This document shows positions 8,605 to 17,591 of a DNA stretch of 64,000 nucleotides, in pieces. The notes beneath the pieces are model-generated. The model saw only the letters and a list, made by a program, of their open reading frames with translations, had not been told where the DNA came from and did no database searches. The stretch's first letter is position 1, and each line of letters starts with the position of its first letter. The position numbers and the translations under genes are program-made. The DNA comes from CAXSEF01 sp964236535 (GTDB lineage Bacteria > Pseudomonadota > Alphaproteobacteria > Acetobacterales > Acetobacteraceae): positions 1 to 64,000 of the forward strand of contig CAXSEF010000001.1 in the NCBI GenBank assembly GCA_964236535.1, in the 5' to 3' direction.

Positions 8605-8857
8605 GGGCGACAAGGCAGACCAGGATTTCGCACCATTGCCTGGAAGTGAGCACCACCGGAAGCATAGCCTCTCAGGCTCTCAGTAATCGGGAGTCACCGA
8701 CCGCAGGGATGTCCCCAGCAAATGGCACCAACGGCCGCGGACCCTGTGCGGGCCTGAACACAGCCCAGCCCTGCTTTCTGCCATCCGCTACTCAAGAAAC
8801 TTGTGACTTCTTATCCCTGAAGGCAGCAGTACATGCAGTCGAGTAATCCAGGGCTGC

Positions 8858-10190
8858 ATGGACAACACGCAAGACTCTGCCGCTGGCGCAGGCGTTCCCA
8901 TCGGCTTGGTCAACAGCCTGCTGGCGAACTTCCCGGACGGCTCGGAGGAGCAGTTCTCCGGTGCACTGATTGCATCTGGCGAGGTGCTGACCGCGGCGCA
9001 TGGCGTCTACCAGCAAGGCGTCGGCGAAGTCATGGAAGTGATCGCGCCGGCTGGCGGAATGCCTATCGACCTGTCGCTTGCCGGCAGCGAGCCGGTGTTC
9101 CAGACCGGCACCCATGCCGCGAGCATCCACGCCAACCCGGTGCCGGACGCAGGCGGCGCGCTTGGGGTGGACGGGACCCAGGATGACGAGGTGCTGCTCG
9201 GGTTTGGCACGCCGCTCGGCGCCGGGCCAGTTTTCGCGCTCGACCCCGGCGCTGCCTCGGCCGCGGTGACGATCGCGGGCTTCCCGGCCGACAGGGCTGG
9301 GCAGGGGCTCGTGGCGAGCGGAACCGTGACCCGGGCGCCCGGCACCACCGCCTATGTCGGCGAGACCGGGCTCGGCGCGGGCAGCAGCGGCGGCCCGCTG
9401 TTCATCGACGCGAGCGGCCAGGCCGAACTGGTCGGTACCGTCTCGGCCAGCGCCTAGGCAACTCAGCTTGCGGCCGGGCTGCGGGCGCAGATTGAGACGT
9501 GGCAGGCGGCGGAAGCGTTCACCACGCTCGGGACGGGCAGTTCGACGGCCGCGGGGTCGGCCGGGCTGTATCGCCGCTATGCCGGCCTGCTGTTCAGCCA
9601 GGGTGGCGACACCGTGCAGGCGGGCGATGGCGACGCGATCATCTACACGTCGGCAGCCGGCGACTCGATCCTGGGCGGGTCGGAGACGCTGACGGTCGTG
9701 GGCGGCATCGGCACCGACACGGTGCGACCAGGTAACGCCGTCTCGGTGCTGTATGGCGGCAGCGGCGGCGGGGTGTTCGAGGCGTCGAAGGCCGGCGGCT
9801 CGACGCTGGTCGCGGGGTCGGGCAACACCACGCTGGTCGGCAGCGGCGACGCGCTGTTCTGCGCGCCGACGCAGGAACGGCTGCGTGGCGGCAGGCGGGC
9901 CTGGCGCCGGGGTGATCGTCGCCGGGCAGGATGCGACGACGATCCTGGGCGGAAGTGGCACCGCCACCGTGTTCGTGGGGTCGGGCATCGACACGTTCCA
10001 GCTGTGGGATGAGCTCGGCGGCACGCTGCAGATCGTGGGCTTCACCGCGCAGGACGTGCTGCAGATCTCCGCGGCCGACCCGGTGGTTGCAAAGTGGTCG
10101 GGCAGCCGGGGCACGATGCTGGGCCTCGCTGACGGCAGCCGTGCGGTGCTGTTCGGCGTGCCGGGTGGAGGACTTTCAGGGACAAGCTGA
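8858..10190 (+). pseudogene. Trypsin-like serine protease with beta-roll C-terminus, disrupted
   Basis: The first frame (8858-9457) gives 199 residues of a trypsin-like protease with no signal peptide: His in LTAAHGVY, Ser in the GSSGGPLF motif. It stops at TAG 9455. The same frame continues directly as a Gly/Asp-rich beta-roll (GDTVQAGDGDAIIY, ILGGSETLTVVGG, VLYGGSGGGVFE, LVAGSGNTTLVGSGD) until about 9865-9895, where the reading frame shifts by one and continues in another frame (VIVAGQDATTILGGSG, ATVFVGSGIDTFQL) to 10190. Other Acetobacteraceae carry single long proteins of this protease plus beta-roll type. The parsimonious reading is a pseudogene with one nonsense codon and one frameshift; sequencing error at either site is possible, and the protease part could still be made. 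Confidence 0.65.
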
Positions 10191-10302
10191 GGCCAGGGCT
10201 CTGCTCCCCGCTTGACGGCGGGGTCCTGCTGGGTCCTGAAGCGCAATCCAGCACCTTTGTACGGCACCAGCCGCGGGTCGATGCCTGCACAGAGTGGGAT
10301 TA

Positions 10303-10349
10303 GAGGGCCGGCGGCCCTTTGCGGGGGCTGGTTAGAGCCCGGCCTTGCT
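10303..10349 (-). repeat. Intergenic palindromic repeat, copy 3 (left half, reversed)
   Basis: Reversed left arm: GGGCCGGCGGCCCTTTGCGG, then AGAGCCCGGCCTTGCT. It lies between the protease pseudogene and hpnN, 42 nt before the hpnN start. Confidence 0.6.
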
Positions 10350-10391
10350 TGCCGGCTTCCGCTGGCGACAGAGACCCCCTAAACCACCGCC

Positions 10392-12986
10392 ATGTCGATC
10401 CCGGGCCTGCTCGTCTCCGTCGTCTCCCGCTGCGCGCGTCATGCCGGCGCCGTCTTTGCCGCGGGGCTGGTGCTAGCCGGGCTGTGCGGCTGGTATGCGT
10501 CTGGGCATCTCGGCGTCTCGACCGACGTGGACCGGCTGTTCTCCAACCAGCTGGGCTGGAAGCAGCGCCAGCTCGCGCTCAATGCCGAGTTCCCGCAATT
10601 CAACGATCTGATCGTGGCGGTCGTCGACGGCGCGACACCAGAGGCCGCGGAGATCACCGCGTCCGGCCTGGCAGGCGCGCTGGCGCAGGACCACGGGCAT
10701 TTCACCGCCGTGCGCCAGCCCGACAGCAGCCCTTACTTCGACCAGGAGGGGCTACTGTTCCTCGACCGGGCCAAGCTGGAGCCGCTGCTGAACCAGACGA
10801 TCGACGCCCAGCCGTTCCTTGGGCAGCTGGTGGCCGACCCGTCCGCCCGCGGGCTGTTCGCGGCGCTCGCTCTGGTGGCGATGGGGATCGAGCGTGGGCA
10901 GGGCAACCTCTCTGGCTTCGCCCCGGCGCTGCGCGGCTTTCACGACAGCCTGGCCGCCGCCGCGGCCGGACACCCGACGCCGCTGTCTTGGGAGCGGCTG
11001 CTGTCCGGCTCGCTCGCCGATCAGGGTGGCAAGTACCACTTCGTGTTGATCCACCCGATACTGGACTATGGGGTGCTGCAGCCGGGGGGGGCCGCGACCG
11101 CGGCGGTGCGCGCGGCAGCGGCGAAGCTCCCGTTCGTGGCGGACGGCACCGCGCACGTGCGCATCACCGGCGCCATCCCGCTCGCCGACGAGGAGTTCGC
11201 CACCGTGGCGCAGGGTGCGCTGGTGGGCGCGATCGGCTCGCTGCTGCTGGTGCTGCTGTGGCTGTACCTCGCGGTTCGCAGCTGGCGGCTGATCGTGCCG
11301 ATCGTGCTGACGCTGTTCCTTGGCCTGCTGCTCACGACGGCCTGGGCGGCGCTCGCGGTGGGGACGTTGAACCTGATCTCGGTGGGCTTCGCGATCCTGT
11401 TCATCGGCATCGCGGTCGACTTCTCGATCCAGTTTAGCGTGCGGTTCCGCGACATGCGGCGCACCTCGCCCGATGCCGAGGCAGCGCTGGTGGCGACGGC
11501 GCGGCGGATGGGCATCCAGGTCGCGATCGCCGCGGCGGCCACCGCGATCGGTTTCCTGGCGTTCGTGCCGACGGCGTTCACCGGGGTGGCCGAGCTGGGG
11601 GTGATCGCGGGCAGCGGCATGCTGATCGCGCTCGCCTGCACGCTGACCTTCCTGCCGGCGGCGCTGCGGCTGTTCCGCCCGCACGGCGAGGCGGACGAGG
11701 TGGGGTTCACCTGGGCGCAGCCGCTCGACCGCGGGATCGCGCGCTTGCACCGCACGCTGCTGGCCAGCTTCGCGCTGCTGTTCGTGGGCGGGATCGTCGC
11801 CCTGCCCTTCCTGCGCTTCGACGCCGACACGCTCGACACCAAGAAGCAGGACACCGAGGCGATGCGCACGCTGCAGGACCTGCTTGGCGACCCGGTGACC
11901 AACCCGTTCACCATTGACATCATGCGCCCCGACCTCGTGCAGGCCGTGCAGGCCGCGACCGGGCTGACCGGGCTGTCGCAGGTCGGCACCACGCTGACGC
12001 TGCAGAGCTTCGTGCCGCAGGACCAGCCGCCCAAGCTGGCGCTGGTCGCCGACGCCGCCGGCATCCTCATGCCGACGCTGACCGCAAGCCCGACCGCAGT
12101 GCCGGTGACCGCTGCCGGGCTGCGCATGGCGCTCGACGGCACAGCGGGCCAGCTCGCGCGGGTGGCCGACAAGCTGCCGCTGGACTCGCCGATGCGGCCG
12201 ATCATCGCCGACTTGCACGCGCTGCACGGCGCGTCCGACGCGGCGCTGCTGGCGATGAACGGAGCGCTAGTACGCTTCCTGCCGATGCAGCTCGACCGGC
12301 TGCGTACCCTGCTCGGCGCCCATGCGGTGACTGCGGTCGACGTGCCGCCCTCGATCGCGCGGGACTGGGTGCTGCCCGATGGCCGGGCTAGGCTGCAGGT
12401 GATGCCCAAGGCCGGGGTGGCGCGCGGCAGCCGCAACCTGCATGTCTTCGTCACCGAGGTGCAGGGAGTCGACCCCGATGCCGGCGGTTCCGCGGTGACC
12501 ATCGTGGCGACCAGCGACACCATCATCGCCGCGTTCCGGCGCGCGGCGATCGGTGCGATCATCGTGATCGCGGTGATTCTGTTCGTGGCACTGCGGCGGG
12601 TGCTCGACGTAGTGCTCGTGCTGGCGCCGCTGCTGCTGTCGGCGTCGATGACAGCGCTGGTGATGGTGCTCGCGGGAATGCAGCTCAACTACGCCAACAT
12701 TATCGCCCTGCCGCTGCTGCTGGGCGTCGGCGTGTCGTTCAACATCTATTTCGTTATGAACTGGCGCGCCGGCGAGATGTCGCGGCTGTCGTCGCCTACC
12801 GCGCGAGCGGTGGTGTTCTCGGCATTGACCACCGGCACGGCGTTCGGCTCGCTCGCGCTGTCGCAGCATCCGGGAACCGCAAGCATGGGCGACGTGCTGC
12901 TGCTGAGCCTGGCGTGCACGCTGGTCGCGACGCTGGTGTTCGTGCCGGCGCTGCTGTCGACGCTGCGGCAGCCGCGACAAGGGTAA
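10392..12986 (+). CDS. hpnN: HpnN, hopanoid-associated RND transporter
   Basis: An 864-residue RND/MMPL-type inner membrane protein. One N-terminal helix is followed by a large periplasmic domain, five or six helices (about 275-430: LVGAIGSLLLVLLWLYLAV, GFAILFIGIAVDFSIQFSVR, AATAIGFLAFVPTAF), a second periplasmic domain and a second helix bundle from about 715 to the end (VIAVILFVALRRVL, LPLLLGVGVSFNIYFVMNW). The duplicated topology and the GIAVDFSIQF/GVGVSFNIYF pair are typical. HpnN moves hopanoids to the outer membrane in Rhodopseudomonas. It stands alone on the plus strand but is the outermost gene of the hopanoid region. The first ATG fits the family. Confidence 0.9.
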   Translation: MSIPGLLVSVVSRCARHAGAVFAAGLVLAGLCGWYASGHLGVSTDVDRLFSNQLGWKQRQLALNAEFPQFNDLIVAVVDGATPEAAEITASGLAGALAQDHGHFTAVRQPDSSPYFDQEGLLFLDRAKLEPLLNQTIDAQPFLGQLVADPSARGLFAALALVAMGIERGQGNLSGFAPALRGFHDSLAAAAAGHPTPLSWERLLSGSLADQGGKYHFVLIHPILDYGVLQPGGAATAAVRAAAAKLPFVADGTAHVRITGAIPLADEEFATVAQGALVGAIGSLLLVLLWLYLAVRSWRLIVPIVLTLFLGLLLTTAWAALAVGTLNLISVGFAILFIGIAVDFSIQFSVRFRDMRRTSPDAEAALVATARRMGIQVAIAAAATAIGFLAFVPTAFTGVAELGVIAGSGMLIALACTLTFLPAALRLFRPHGEADEVGFTWAQPLDRGIARLHRTLLASFALLFVGGIVALPFLRFDADTLDTKKQDTEAMRTLQDLLGDPVTNPFTIDIMRPDLVQAVQAATGLTGLSQVGTTLTLQSFVPQDQPPKLALVADAAGILMPTLTASPTAVPVTAAGLRMALDGTAGQLARVADKLPLDSPMRPIIADLHALHGASDAALLAMNGALVRFLPMQLDRLRTLLGAHAVTAVDVPPSIARDWVLPDGRARLQVMPKAGVARGSRNLHVFVTEVQGVDPDAGGSAVTIVATSDTIIAAFRRAAIGAIIVIAVILFVALRRVLDVVLVLAPLLLSASMTALVMVLAGMQLNYANIIALPLLLGVGVSFNIYFVMNWRAGEMSRLSSPTARAVVFSALTTGTAFGSLALSQHPGTASMGDVLLLSLACTLVATLVFVPALLSTLRQPRQG

Positions 12987-13222
12987 GAAGACAAGGAGCT
13001 TCGTCCCCTTTGATCCCGCTGGGGGCAGCGCCCCTAGAACCGCATTGGCTAGGGTAAAGAGCAATCATGATCTTCTAAAGATCGTTAAAATTTTTATAAG
13101 CGCGGCGCCTCTCTCTTACACTCTCCTTCAAATTTCCTCAGAACCTCCTGCCAACGGACTCCTGTGTCTGTTATTTTCTGCGGGCCTGTAATAGAAAACT
13201 CGGCTCTACCTGAATTTCTGTC

Positions 13223-13238
13223 TATGAATATATTCATA
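13223..13238. repeat. Perfect 16-bp AT-rich palindrome
   Basis: TATGAATATATTCATA is its own reverse complement. It overlaps the stop codon of the low-GC gene at 13234. It could be a terminator element or a regulator site; nothing else supports either. Confidence 0.4.
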
Positions 13239-13503
13239 AAGACGGTTGATTTCGATATTTATCTACTTCAATACTTATGGATATTTTTATTGATTCTTGG
13301 TTATATGTTTTAACATCTACTTCGGTTGTCTTCCCAGGTGCCGTTATAATCCTCGTATAAGGCATGAGATAGGGGTTCCACCTTTCTCGGACTGTTAGCA
13401 GGACTTCAGTTCCGCTCCCATTGCACTTAAGATTATAAGAGTCCGCCAACACAGGAGCATTCGACATCGCTAAAACAAATATTGAGGCAAGACAGGTCCG
13501 CAT
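13234..13503 (-). CDS. Low-GC small exported protein
   Basis: An 89-residue protein from ATG 13503: signal peptide MRTCLASIFVLAMSNAPVLA, then a lysine/isoleucine-rich mature part (SYNLKCNGSGTEVLLTVRER, NQESIKISISIEVDKYRNQ). An in-frame ATG at 13524 and a GTG at 13545 give longer versions. Base composition is far more AT-rich than every neighbour, and codon use (ATA, AAA, TTT) is foreign to the window, so it was probably acquired by transfer. No family was recognised. Confidence 0.55.
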   Translation of the reverse strand: MRTCLASIFVLAMSNAPVLADSYNLKCNGSGTEVLLTVRERWNPYLMPYTRIITAPGKTTEVDVKTYNQESIKISISIEVDKYRNQPSL

Positions 13504-13708
13504 CACAGCGTTCACTCCGGTCATCTGCCGATGCAGTGGTGTCACGGCTTCCGTTGTAGCTCATAGATTTGAGACCGGCCCAATCGCTCGCATGAATCAG
13601 CATTAAGGTCTTACCTACCAAGCACAGGATGGGGCTCGTCCCATTTCATCCTCCGACACACCGGCTCGGCATTCGTGGGGCGCATCCCGGCCCTTACCCT
13701 GGCAGCCG

Positions 13709-13915
13709 CTAGACCGTTCCCACCAGCACCAAGTATGACGGTACACCCAGCAGGGCTATGCCGGCGACGAACAACGTCGGCAGGGTGAAGTCGTCGGCTG
13801 ACACCAGGAGGCCGATCACGATCGGCAGGGTGATCGCGGCGAGGGTGCCGCACGGGTTGAACGTGCCGCCGGTCAGCCTAATCAGCCGCGCCGGCGCCGA
13901 CACGAGCCGGATCAC
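13709..13915 (-). pseudogene. Remnant of an MFS transporter C-terminus
   Basis: A 68-codon frame encodes RLTGGTFNPCGTLAAITLPI, VIGLLVSADDFTLPTLFVAG and IALLGVPSYLVLVGTV. This resembles the last two helices of major facilitator superfamily carriers of the anion:cation symporter type (G-x-x-x-N-x-x-G, then PIVIG). The ten preceding helices are missing and hpnK occupies the sequence where they would be; the GTG overlaps the hpnK stop. I infer a gene fragment left by rearrangement. Confidence 0.5.
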
Positions 13916-14757
13916 GCGCCACGGCTGGCAGGTCCGTAGGTGGTCAGGGCGACGTCATTGAACGCCTGTCGCAGCGCGGGGTCCAGCAGCGCGGCCAGCT
14001 CCGCCGCATGCTCGTATTCCGGCATGCGCTCATGCAGCGCGCCGTGGGTTCGGGTCGCGGGGTGGAAGTAGATCTCGCTCAGCCCGTCCGGGAGGGATGC
14101 GGCCAACCGGGTCACGCGGGCGGCCGTCATGTGTCCGCTCCAGGCCAGGCCGAACGCGTGGTCGTTCACCCGCAGCCCGGCCCGCAGCGCCTGCCGCCGC
14201 AGCACCCTGGACCAGCGGCGCAGCGCCCGGCCGCCGGCGCCGACCCGCGTGCCGCACGCCGCCAGCACACTCGGCGGCTCGCTCGGCACCCGTATCGCCC
14301 GCAGCCCGTGTCGCAGCCCGGTCTCGATCAGCAACCGCCCGACGGTCGGGTGCAGGTGCATGTGCTTGTGCGCGTTGGCGTGGTCCAGCGTCAGCCCGGT
14401 GGCTGCGAACGCTGTGAACTGGGCCTCGATCTCCGCAGCAAGCTGGCGGCGCACGCCCGGGCGGAAGAAATAGTCCACGCCAAGCCGCAGCTGGTGCGCG
14501 GGAAACTGTCCGGTCGCGTCCACCAGGCTGGGGATCGCCGCCGGCGAAAGCGCCGCCGGCCCTTCAATCACCACAAGGTGCAGCCCGACCCGGAGCTCAG
14601 GCAGCGCCTTGGCGCGTCGCACGGCGTCATCGGCCGACTTGCCGGCCACCATCAGGCTAGCGGTGGACAGCAATCCGTCCCGATGTGCCCGTTCGACAGC
14701 CTCGTTGACCTCGGGGCTGAGGCCGAAGTCGTCCGCGGTTATGATCGCGTATTTCAT
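13912..14757 (-). CDS. hpnK: HpnK, hopanoid-associated deacetylase (YdjC family)
   Basis: A 281-residue YdjC/CE4-like protein. TADDFG (residues 7-12) supplies the metal-binding Asp and DHANAHKHMHLHPTV the histidines. In Burkholderia HpnK removes the acetyl group from the N-acetylglucosaminyl bacteriohopanetetrol made by HpnI. ATG 14757 starts exactly at the conserved MKYAIITADDFG; the longer frame runs into repeat sequence. It is separated from hpnJ by 190 nt that hold a palindromic repeat, so it may need its own promoter or readthrough. Confidence 0.9.
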   Translation of the reverse strand: MKYAIITADDFGLSPEVNEAVERAHRDGLLSTASLMVAGKSADDAVRRAKALPELRVGLHLVVIEGPAALSPAAIPSLVDATGQFPAHQLRLGVDYFFRPGVRRQLAAEIEAQFTAFAATGLTLDHANAHKHMHLHPTVGRLLIETGLRHGLRAIRVPSEPPSVLAACGTRVGAGGRALRRWSRVLRRQALRAGLRVNDHAFGLAWSGHMTAARVTRLAASLPDGLSEIYFHPATRTHGALHERMPEYEHAAELAALLDPALRQAFNDVALTTYGPASRGA

Positions 14758-14779
14758 TATACAAGCAAGGCCGGGTGCA

Positions 14780-14942
14780 AGCAAGGCTGGAAGTTGCCCA
14801 GACCCGCCAAAGGCCGGGGGCTTTTGGGAACCATCCGCTCTGGTTTGGTGGCACGACCCTCCGGGCTGGGCCGCAACGCCTTTCATGCATGGGTTTGGCG
14901 CCTCAGGCCTCAGCGGGTCCAGGGCACAGTCCTAGCCTTGCC
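14780..14942 (+). repeat. Intergenic palindromic repeat, copy 4 (full length, variant right arm)
   Basis: Left arm AGCAAGGCTGG..GCCCAGACCCGCCAAAGG; right arm GGCGCCTCAGGCCTCAGCGG, GTCCAGGGCACAGTCCTAGC, CTTGCC. The right-arm variant is shared with copies 41578-41729 and 62893-63053. It lies inside the hopanoid operon between hpnK and hpnJ, 6 nt from the hpnJ stop. Confidence 0.65.
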
Positions 14943-14947
14943 TTTCC

Positions 14948-16378
14948 CTAAGCTGCCTTGTTGCGCTCGCGCAGGAATTGGAAGAACTCGACGCCCTCGC
15001 GCAGACGGCGCTTCATCATCTGCGGGCTACGCACCATTTCGTTCATGATCGAGGCGATCTTCGGCGCGCGGAAGTAGAACTTGCGGTAGAAGGTCTCGAC
15101 GCTGTCGAAGATCTCGGTGTGCGACAGGTGCGGATAGTGCAGCGGCGCGATCTGCACGCCGTGGTCGTCGATCAGCTCGGCATTGCCTTCGTCAAGCCAG
15201 CCGTTCTCCACCGCCTGCTTGTGCAGGAAGGTACCGGGATAGGGTGCAGCAAGCGAAACCTGCAGGGTGTGCGGGTTGATCTCGGTGGCAAAGCGGATGG
15301 TCTCCTGGATCGTTTCCTTGGTCTCGCCGGGCAGGCCGAGGATGAAGGTACCGTGGATCTTGATGCCGAGTTCGTGACAGTCGCGGGTGAACTGCTTCGC
15401 CACCTCGATTCGCATACCCTTCTTGATGTTGTAGAGGATCTGCTGGTTGCCGGTCTCGTAGCCCACGAGGAGCAAACGCAGACCGTTGTCGCGCAGCACC
15501 TTTAGCGTCTCGCGCGGGACATTAGCCTTGGCGTTGCAGGACCAAGTAACGCCCATCCTGCCAAGCTCGCGGGCAATCGCCTCGGCGCGCGGCAGGTCGT
15601 CGGTGAAGGTGTCGTCGTCGAAGAAGAACTCGCGCACCTGCGGGAACATCGCACGCGCATGGCGGATCTCGGCGGCGACGTGCTCGGGGCTGCGGGTGCG
15701 GTACTTGTGCCCGCCTACGGTCTGCGGCCACAGGCAGAAGGTGCAGTGCGACTTGCAGCCGCGCCCGGTGTAGAGCGACAGGTAAGGATGCAGCAGGTAG
15801 CCAATGAAGTAGTCCTCGATACGCAAGTCGCGCTTGTAGACGTCGGAGACGAATGGAAGCGTGTCCATGTCCTCGATGACCGCGCGCTCCTTGTTGTGCA
15901 CGATCGTGTCGTTGTGGCTGCGGTAGGAGATGCCGTCGACGCCGGCGAGGTCGCGCCCCTCGGCAACCTCCTGGATGGTGAAGTCGAACTCGTTGCGGGC
16001 AACAAAGTCGATCACGTCCGCGGCGAGCAGGCTCTGCTCCGGCTGCACCGCAACCTTCGCGCCGACCATGCCGATCTTGAGCGAGGGGTTGGCGTCCCGC
16101 AGCGCGCGGGCGACCCGCACGTCTGAGGCAAAGGACGGAGTGGAAGTGTGTATGACGCAAAGGTCACGGCCCTTGACATCGGCAATCACGTCCTCGAGCG
16201 AGGTGCGCGATGGCGGGGCGTCGATCAAACGCGCGCCAGGCACCATCGCCGCCGGCTGCGCGAGCCAGGTTGGATACCAGAACGACTTGATCTCGCGCTT
16301 GGCCTGGTATCGCGAGCCGGCGCCGCCGTCGAAGCCGTCGAACGACGGCGGCTGCAGGAAGAGCGTGTTCATCGTCAT
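14948..16378 (-). CDS. hpnJ: HpnJ, B12-binding-type radical SAM protein of hopanoid biosynthesis
   Basis: A 476-residue protein with an N-terminal cobalamin-binding-like domain (about 1-180) and a radical SAM core whose [4Fe-4S] motif is CKSHCTFC (about residues 205-212). HpnJ converts the glucosaminyl head group of bacteriohopanetetrol to the five-membered cyclitol ether by ring contraction. FFFDDDTFTDD, SCNAKANVPRETL, LLLVGYETGNQQIL and HGTFILGLPGET are typical of this class. Start ATG 16378 (or 16372, two codons later). It follows hpnI after 8 nt and is clearly in the same operon. Confidence 0.93.
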   Translation of the reverse strand: MTMNTLFLQPPSFDGFDGGAGSRYQAKREIKSFWYPTWLAQPAAMVPGARLIDAPPSRTSLEDVIADVKGRDLCVIHTSTPSFASDVRVARALRDANPSLKIGMVGAKVAVQPEQSLLAADVIDFVARNEFDFTIQEVAEGRDLAGVDGISYRSHNDTIVHNKERAVIEDMDTLPFVSDVYKRDLRIEDYFIGYLLHPYLSLYTGRGCKSHCTFCLWPQTVGGHKYRTRSPEHVAAEIRHARAMFPQVREFFFDDDTFTDDLPRAEAIARELGRMGVTWSCNAKANVPRETLKVLRDNGLRLLLVGYETGNQQILYNIKKGMRIEVAKQFTRDCHELGIKIHGTFILGLPGETKETIQETIRFATEINPHTLQVSLAAPYPGTFLHKQAVENGWLDEGNAELIDDHGVQIAPLHYPHLSHTEIFDSVETFYRKFYFRAPKIASIMNEMVRSPQMMKRRLREGVEFFQFLRERNKAA

Positions 16379-16386
16379 GTCAGGCT

Positions 16387-17589
16387 TTATCCCTCTTCCG
16401 GAGCGAAGTGTCCGCCTGCCGGTCTCAGTATCGCCTTCGGCGATGCGCGCAGCACTTGGCCGCGCCAGGCGACGGTATTATCGGCGTAGCTCGCGACCAT
16501 GACCAGGATGGAAAGCAGGTCGCGCAACGGCACGAGCCATAGCGGCGAAGCGGCACGCTGCGGTAGCGCGCCGCTGGCCTGCAACTCGCGATCGACAGCC
16601 CGGGCAAGCATGGCGCGGATCGACCAAACCGACGCGAGCCCGGCAAGCGACCAGACCGTGGCTCCAGATAACGCTACCGCAAGCAGCGCCCAGGCGGTCG
16701 GGTATTGCACCGCGGACAGCACGAAGCCAACCGGGGCCAGCGCGCGGATGGTGCGCGCCCAGCGCAGTTCGTGCTGGAACAGTCGCAGCATCTGCGCCTC
16801 AGGCACCGTGGTCGACGGGATGGTGGCAGCGAGGCGGACCCTGAGGCCCTGCGCGGTGACCAGCTGGCCGAGCACCGCGTCGTCGGCGAGGTGGGCGGAC
16901 AGCGCGGGCAGCCCACCCACACTCTCGAGCGTGGCGCGCGATAGCGCCATGGTGGCGCCAAGGCAGTCTTGCCGGCCGAGAGCGCGCGCCATCAACGCGC
17001 CGGGCAGGAAGCTGTGGTTGATGTAGGAGGCACCAAGACGGCCCGGCAGGCCGGGACTCGCCGGCAGGCCGACGTAGAGCGTCGTCACAAGGCCGGTATG
17101 CGCTTGGCCAAGAGCGTCGGCGAGCTTGCGCAGGTAGTCAGGTGCGGCATGAATATCGGAGTCAGTGATGACCAGCACGTCGTGACGCGCGATCGGATAC
17201 ATGTTGATAAGGTTGGCGATCTTGCGATTGGCGCCGTGCGGCCGCGGGTCGACCACAACGCTCATGTCGAGATCGGGAAAGCGGGCGCGCAGGCGGCGCA
17301 GCACGTGCAGCGCCGGATCGGCGGGGTCCTGCAAGCCGAACACCAGCTGGAAGCACGGATAGTCCTGTGCGCAAAACGAGGCGAGTGCCTGCTCGAGCAT
17401 CGGTTCGTCGCCATGCAGCGGCTTGAGCACGGTGATCGGCGGCAGTGGACGGGCTGCGATGTCCGGACGGCGGGCACGAAACCGGCGCAGTGCGGCCCAG
17501 CCCGCGAGCGCTTGCAGCAAGCCGCACGCCGCGAGGCCCGCCACCACCAGACTGGCGCCGGTCAGCGCTGACATCCAGCCATCGGGCAT
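16387..17589 (-). CDS. hpnI: HpnI, hopanoid glycosyltransferase
   Basis: A 400-residue GT2-type (ceramide glucosyltransferase-like) enzyme. One N-terminal helix, then the catalytic domain: ITVLKPLHGDEPMLEQAL, DPRPHGANRKIANLINMY, VLVITDSDIHA (D-x-D), LADDAVLGQLV and the QMLRLFQHELRWARTIR (Q/RxxRW-like) motif, then three or four C-terminal helices. HpnI adds N-acetylglucosamine to bacteriohopanetetrol at the inner membrane. ATG 17589 comes right after the hpnM stop. A longer in-frame extension upstream is antisense-free but overlaps hpnM and is not needed. Confidence 0.92.
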   Translation of the reverse strand: MPDGWMSALTGASLVVAGLAACGLLQALAGWAALRRFRARRPDIAARPLPPITVLKPLHGDEPMLEQALASFCAQDYPCFQLVFGLQDPADPALHVLRRLRARFPDLDMSVVVDPRPHGANRKIANLINMYPIARHDVLVITDSDIHAAPDYLRKLADALGQAHTGLVTTLYVGLPASPGLPGRLGASYINHSFLPGALMARALGRQDCLGATMALSRATLESVGGLPALSAHLADDAVLGQLVTAQGLRVRLAATIPSTTVPEAQMLRLFQHELRWARTIRALAPVGFVLSAVQYPTAWALLAVALSGATVWSLAGLASVWSIRAMLARAVDRELQASGALPQRAASPLWLVPLRDLLSILVMVASYADNTVAWRGQVLRASPKAILRPAGGHFAPEEG

Positions 17590-17591
17590 GT

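Noticed and set aside
8605..8857. tRNA or small RNA after xthA
   Set aside because: I looked for a cloverleaf or known RNA pattern in this 250-nt space and saw none.
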